DNA of 64,000 nucleotides, from NCBI RefSeq assembly GCF_048541835.1, contig NZ_JBLEOY010000002.1, forward strand, positions 310,001 through 374,000, given 5' to 3'. Position numbers and translations under genes: made by a program. Below, piece after piece: positions 61,584 through 64,000 of the stretch (position 1 is its first letter; every line of letters begins with the position of its first letter). The notes beneath the pieces were generated by a model, which saw only the letters and a list, made by a program, of their open reading frames with translations, did not search any database and had not been told where the DNA came from. The DNA comes from QIJE01 sp048541835. GTDB taxonomy: Bacteria; SZUA-79; Acidulodesulfobacterales; Acidulodesulfobacteraceae.

Positions 61584-62279
61584 ATGAATAAAAAATTTGG
61601 AATACTATTAATTCTTTTGCTCTCTATTTTTATTGCCTCATCTTCATTAAGCGGGTGTGCGACCTCTAGGTCTACTGCTGCAAGCGGAGTAACCGGAGCA
61701 TTATTCGGAGCCGGCACAGGCTTTGTCATAGGAGCATTAACCGGAGGACCGATAGGTGCGGTTATAGGAACTGCCGCCGGTTTATCCATCGGTTACGGTG
61801 TTGGTTATGCTACCGGAAAATATGTTGTTACCAGGGAAGGCGGAATCAGAGGCTTGTCCATGATAGATTCCCCATATAAATTAGCGAGTAACGAATTTGT
61901 TTATGCCCCGCCGGGTAGGTTAAAAATAGATTTTAATAAAGTCAAAGGTGTATTGATATCCAATTTTAAGATTTACACTACCCCCAAATCGGCAACGATT
62001 GGTAAAAAGATAAATCTGATTATGGAATATGACGTGCTTGGATCTCCGGTTAATATCAAAAATTCTTCTATCCGGGAAACAAGAGTATTAGAAGGATTAA
62101 GGGGAAAGATTTTTTATAATCATACGACGGGCGTAGATATCGGAAAAGAAGGTTACTATCAAACCGTTCTGTCGGTAATGATTCCAAAAAAAACCCCGAA
62201 GATTTATATTTACGAAGCTATTATTAAAATAAACGATGTTGTAACGGCGCTGAACTCTAAATTGGTCGTCGTAAAATAA
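61584..62279 (+). CDS. Lipoprotein with glycine-zipper membrane segment
   Basis: The N-terminal signal ends in lipobox LSGC with lipidated Cys25. It is followed by a glycine-rich segment (residues about 33-75) with GxxxG repeats (GALFGAGTGFVIGALTGG and GLSIGYGVGYATGK), then a beta-rich globular part (residues 80-231). The glycine zipper probably inserts into the outer membrane. ATG 61584 is chosen because AAGGAGG is ten bases upstream; TTG 61575 lies too close. Function unknown; related proteins influence envelope integrity. Confidence 0.8.
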   Translation: MNKKFGILLILLLSIFIASSSLSGCATSRSTAASGVTGALFGAGTGFVIGALTGGPIGAVIGTAAGLSIGYGVGYATGKYVVTREGGIRGLSMIDSPYKLASNEFVYAPPGRLKIDFNKVKGVLISNFKIYTTPKSATIGKKINLIMEYDVLGSPVNIKNSSIRETRVLEGLRGKIFYNHTTGVDIGKEGYYQTVLSVMIPKKTPKIYIYEAIIKINDVVTALNSKLVVVK

Positions 62280-62285
62280 AGAAGT

Positions 62286-62885
62286 TCATTTTTTTATTTT
62301 TATTTCATGTTCCGTTCCACTTAAAAGTCGTTTTATATTGGGATAATGTTTATATATTATCAAGATCGCGACCATAGAAGAAGCGGCAAATATATAAATA
62401 TTTTTTAGCGTGTAAAATATTAAGAAAGGCATAAAAAAAGCACTTACCATTGAAGAAAGAGAGACATACTTAGAAAAAAGCAGTATTAGCAGAAATATTG
62501 AAAAAGCTATTATAACCGCTTCCGGAGAAATTGCAAGAAAAACGCCCAACCCCGTAGCTACGCCTTTTCCGCCTTTAAATTTTATAAATACGGAATAGCA
62601 GTGCCCCAACACCGGAGCGATAATTATAATAGATATAAGAATTAAGGATGCGGGGAATAATTTTATAGCAATAAAAACCGGTATAAAACCCTTAGCGGTG
62701 TCTACTGTTAACGTAATAATGCCGAACTTTCTACCTATTACTCTCGACACGTTAGTCGCGCCGAGGTTCCCGCTCCCCTCGGCAGCAAGATTTACCCCCT
62801 TTAGCCTTGCTATTACGGCAGAAGTAGGAAAACTCCCGATTAAGTACGAAGCTATTATATAAAATATTTCCGATAAAATAATCAA
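62286..62885 (-). CDS. plsY: Acyl-phosphate glycerol-3-phosphate acyltransferase PlsY
   Basis: PlsY starts phospholipid synthesis. The signatures IGSFPTSAVIARLKGVNL, GSGNLGATNVSRVIGR, and KFKGGKGVATGLGV mark its three active-site loops. About five membrane helices in 199 residues. It is convergent with the lipoprotein gene, six bases apart. Confidence 0.96.
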   Translation of the reverse strand: MIILSEIFYIIASYLIGSFPTSAVIARLKGVNLAAEGSGNLGATNVSRVIGRKFGIITLTVDTAKGFIPVFIAIKLFPASLILISIIIIAPVLGHCYSVFIKFKGGKGVATGLGVFLAISPEAVIIAFSIFLLILLFSKYVSLSSMVSAFFMPFLIFYTLKNIYIFAASSMVAILIIYKHYPNIKRLLSGTEHEIKIKK

Positions 62886-62904
62886 GCCCCTTTATATTTT
62901 AAAC

Positions 62905-63966
62905 TTAAGCAACTTTTTCTCCGCAATATGGGCAATATTGAAGTCCCGGCATTAACGGTATTTTCATTTTACATTTTTTGCTGGGACAAATTTTGTTTGA
63001 TCCTATTGTGTCTAATTTATTCGTTATTGCATTGTTTAACTGGTTGACGAATGTCTCAAATTTTTTTTCATCCTCTTTTTTAAAGCCTTTTAGGATTTCA
63101 TCTATCAATATTGTGTCGCCCAAAAGTCTCTTTTCGAGATTTTTCCTATTGATATAAAAATATACCTTGAATTTATTTATTTCCTTTCTTATTATAATAT
63201 CTTCATCTATAAATTTTTTAAAACTTTGGCTAATAATCGAAGGGGCAAGGCCGGTTTCCTCTTTAACCTTTTTGGTGGTTATCGGTCTTTTTTCACGTTT
63301 GATATAAGATCTGATTATCATTGCGTAAACCATAAATTCGGACGGTCCCATTAATTTAATCTGGAAGTTTGTAATGAGATATCTGCTTGTCCATAACGCG
63401 AGGGCAATGTAATAAAATTTATGATAGTTATCTGCCTCGGATAAAAAAATAGCAAGGTTTTCTTTTTGTAAGGCGCTTATAGTGTTATTGTTTTTTAATA
63501 AATTAATCGTCCCATTGATTAGATTGTTGATAACCAAGGTATCGGATTCGCCGAAATTACAAAACCTTAAAGCGATCATATTAATTTCATTAAATTTCTT
63601 AAGTTCGTTATAAGGGAGAATATAATTAGTTTTTCGTTTGTCCTCGGTCAGCGTGGATTTTTTAATCAATTTGGCATCTTGCAAGTTCTTTAACACGGTT
63701 GCAAGATGAGGAGTAGAAACATATAATCTATTTAATTCTTTATAAGAAACAATTATTCCGTTTTTCTCGTATTCTCTTTTCTCTTTTTCCAAGGAATGGG
63801 TAAATTTATATGCAAAGTATCCGAATATGGTAAACTCTATATCGCTTAGGTATGCGACATCTTTATATTCGGTTGGTATATTGGTTATCGTATCCTTTAT
63901 TAATTTTTCTCTACTGAGAAAAAAAAGACTAAAAAGAATGTACAGCTTAGCCTTAAGTATTTTCAT
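62905..63966 (-). CDS. Tandem winged-helix protein with C-terminal zinc ribbon, unknown
   Basis: Two MarR-like winged-helix regions seem to be joined: residues about 45-125 (YVSTPHLATVLKNLQDAKLI as recognition region, DKRKTNYILPY as wing) and about 215-285 (TGLAPSIISQSFKKFIDEDI and NKFKVYFYINRK). A zinc ribbon closes the protein: CPSKKC and CPYCGEKVA. The first 30 residues are hydrophobic/basic. It is probably DNA-binding, but no family is recognised. It precedes plsY by 19 bases on the minus strand. Confidence 0.65.
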   Translation of the reverse strand: MKILKAKLYILFSLFFLSREKLIKDTITNIPTEYKDVAYLSDIEFTIFGYFAYKFTHSLEKEKREYEKNGIIVSYKELNRLYVSTPHLATVLKNLQDAKLIKKSTLTEDKRKTNYILPYNELKKFNEINMIALRFCNFGESDTLVINNLINGTINLLKNNNTISALQKENLAIFLSEADNYHKFYYIALALWTSRYLITNFQIKLMGPSEFMVYAMIIRSYIKREKRPITTKKVKEETGLAPSIISQSFKKFIDEDIIIRKEINKFKVYFYINRKNLEKRLLGDTILIDEILKGFKKEDEKKFETFVNQLNNAITNKLDTIGSNKICPSKKCKMKIPLMPGLQYCPYCGEKVA

Positions 63967-64000
63967 TTGGTATCTCCGATTAAATTAATGTTATATTTAT

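Overview
The window is a gene-dense, AT-rich bacterial chromosome segment with no rRNA, CRISPR array, transposase or phage gene that I can see. The gene set suggests an anaerobic or microaerophilic chemolithotroph of the Desulfobacterota / sulfate-reducer type. It has cytoplasmic heterodisulfide-reductase (Hdr) modules, many four-cluster ferredoxins, a cytochrome b/Rieske complex, a non-classical succinate dehydrogenase/fumarate reductase, F-type ATPase membrane subunits and LpxC (so Gram-negative). A plant/fungal-type P3A proton ATPase fits an acid-exposed lifestyle. My best guess is an acidophilic lineage such as Candidatus Acidulodesulfobacterales; this rests on gene content only.

Layout. 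1-702: 3' end of uvrA. 866-4006: Rieske protein, b6-type cytochrome b and a polytopic membrane protein carrying a c-type heme, followed by a strong terminator. 4126-5839: atpZ, atpI, atpB and atpE (Fo part only). 5981-6056: tRNA-Phe on the minus strand. 6320-17265: a locus of about 11 kb pairing a cytoplasmic molybdopterin oxidoreductase with an HdrB-like protein, a DmsB-like ferredoxin, cofactor genes (moeA, a moaA-like gene, a pterin-synthase-like gene, mobA, mobB) and a CooF-like ferredoxin plus FAD oxidoreductase pair. 17500-19842: P3A ATPase. 19951-24267: dus, an unusual ferredoxin, rplM-rpsI and argC. Minus-strand moaC and a peptide-binding lipoprotein follow. 26615-30256: sdhABE, preceded by a perfect 19-bp inverted repeat over its promoter.

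30599-36210 (minus): a cysE-rrf2-iscS-mnmA-rnc-der run for sulfur/Fe-S supply, with a divergent promoter region containing two palindromes. 36742-41331 (minus): a tolC-macA-macB-type efflux operon whose promoter has a palindromic operator exactly between -35 and -10. 41443-42801: rimO. 42898-49959: hdrCBA-flxDCBA, an electron-bifurcating NADH/Hdr module. 49974-51860: a threonyl-tRNA synthetase of archaeal type. 51931-55755: tig, clpP, clpX and an HU gene. 55910-56385: tRNA-Val, tRNA-Asp and tRNA-Leu. 56440-60172: yebC, ruvC, ruvA, ruvB, queH. 60372-63966: lpxC, a glycine-zipper lipoprotein, plsY and a tandem winged-helix zinc-ribbon protein.

How it fits together. Proton-motive force is made or used by the b6/Rieske complex, the ATPase and the P3A pump. 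The E-type SDH, the Hdr-Flx module and the molybdenum locus all use CCG-domain (HdrB-type) subunits, so three such proteins lie within 38 kb. The most likely under-described system is the 6.3-17.3 kb molybdenum locus. It combines an HdrB-like partner, a degenerate MoaA, a PTPS-like enzyme and an extended MobA beside one catalytic subunit.
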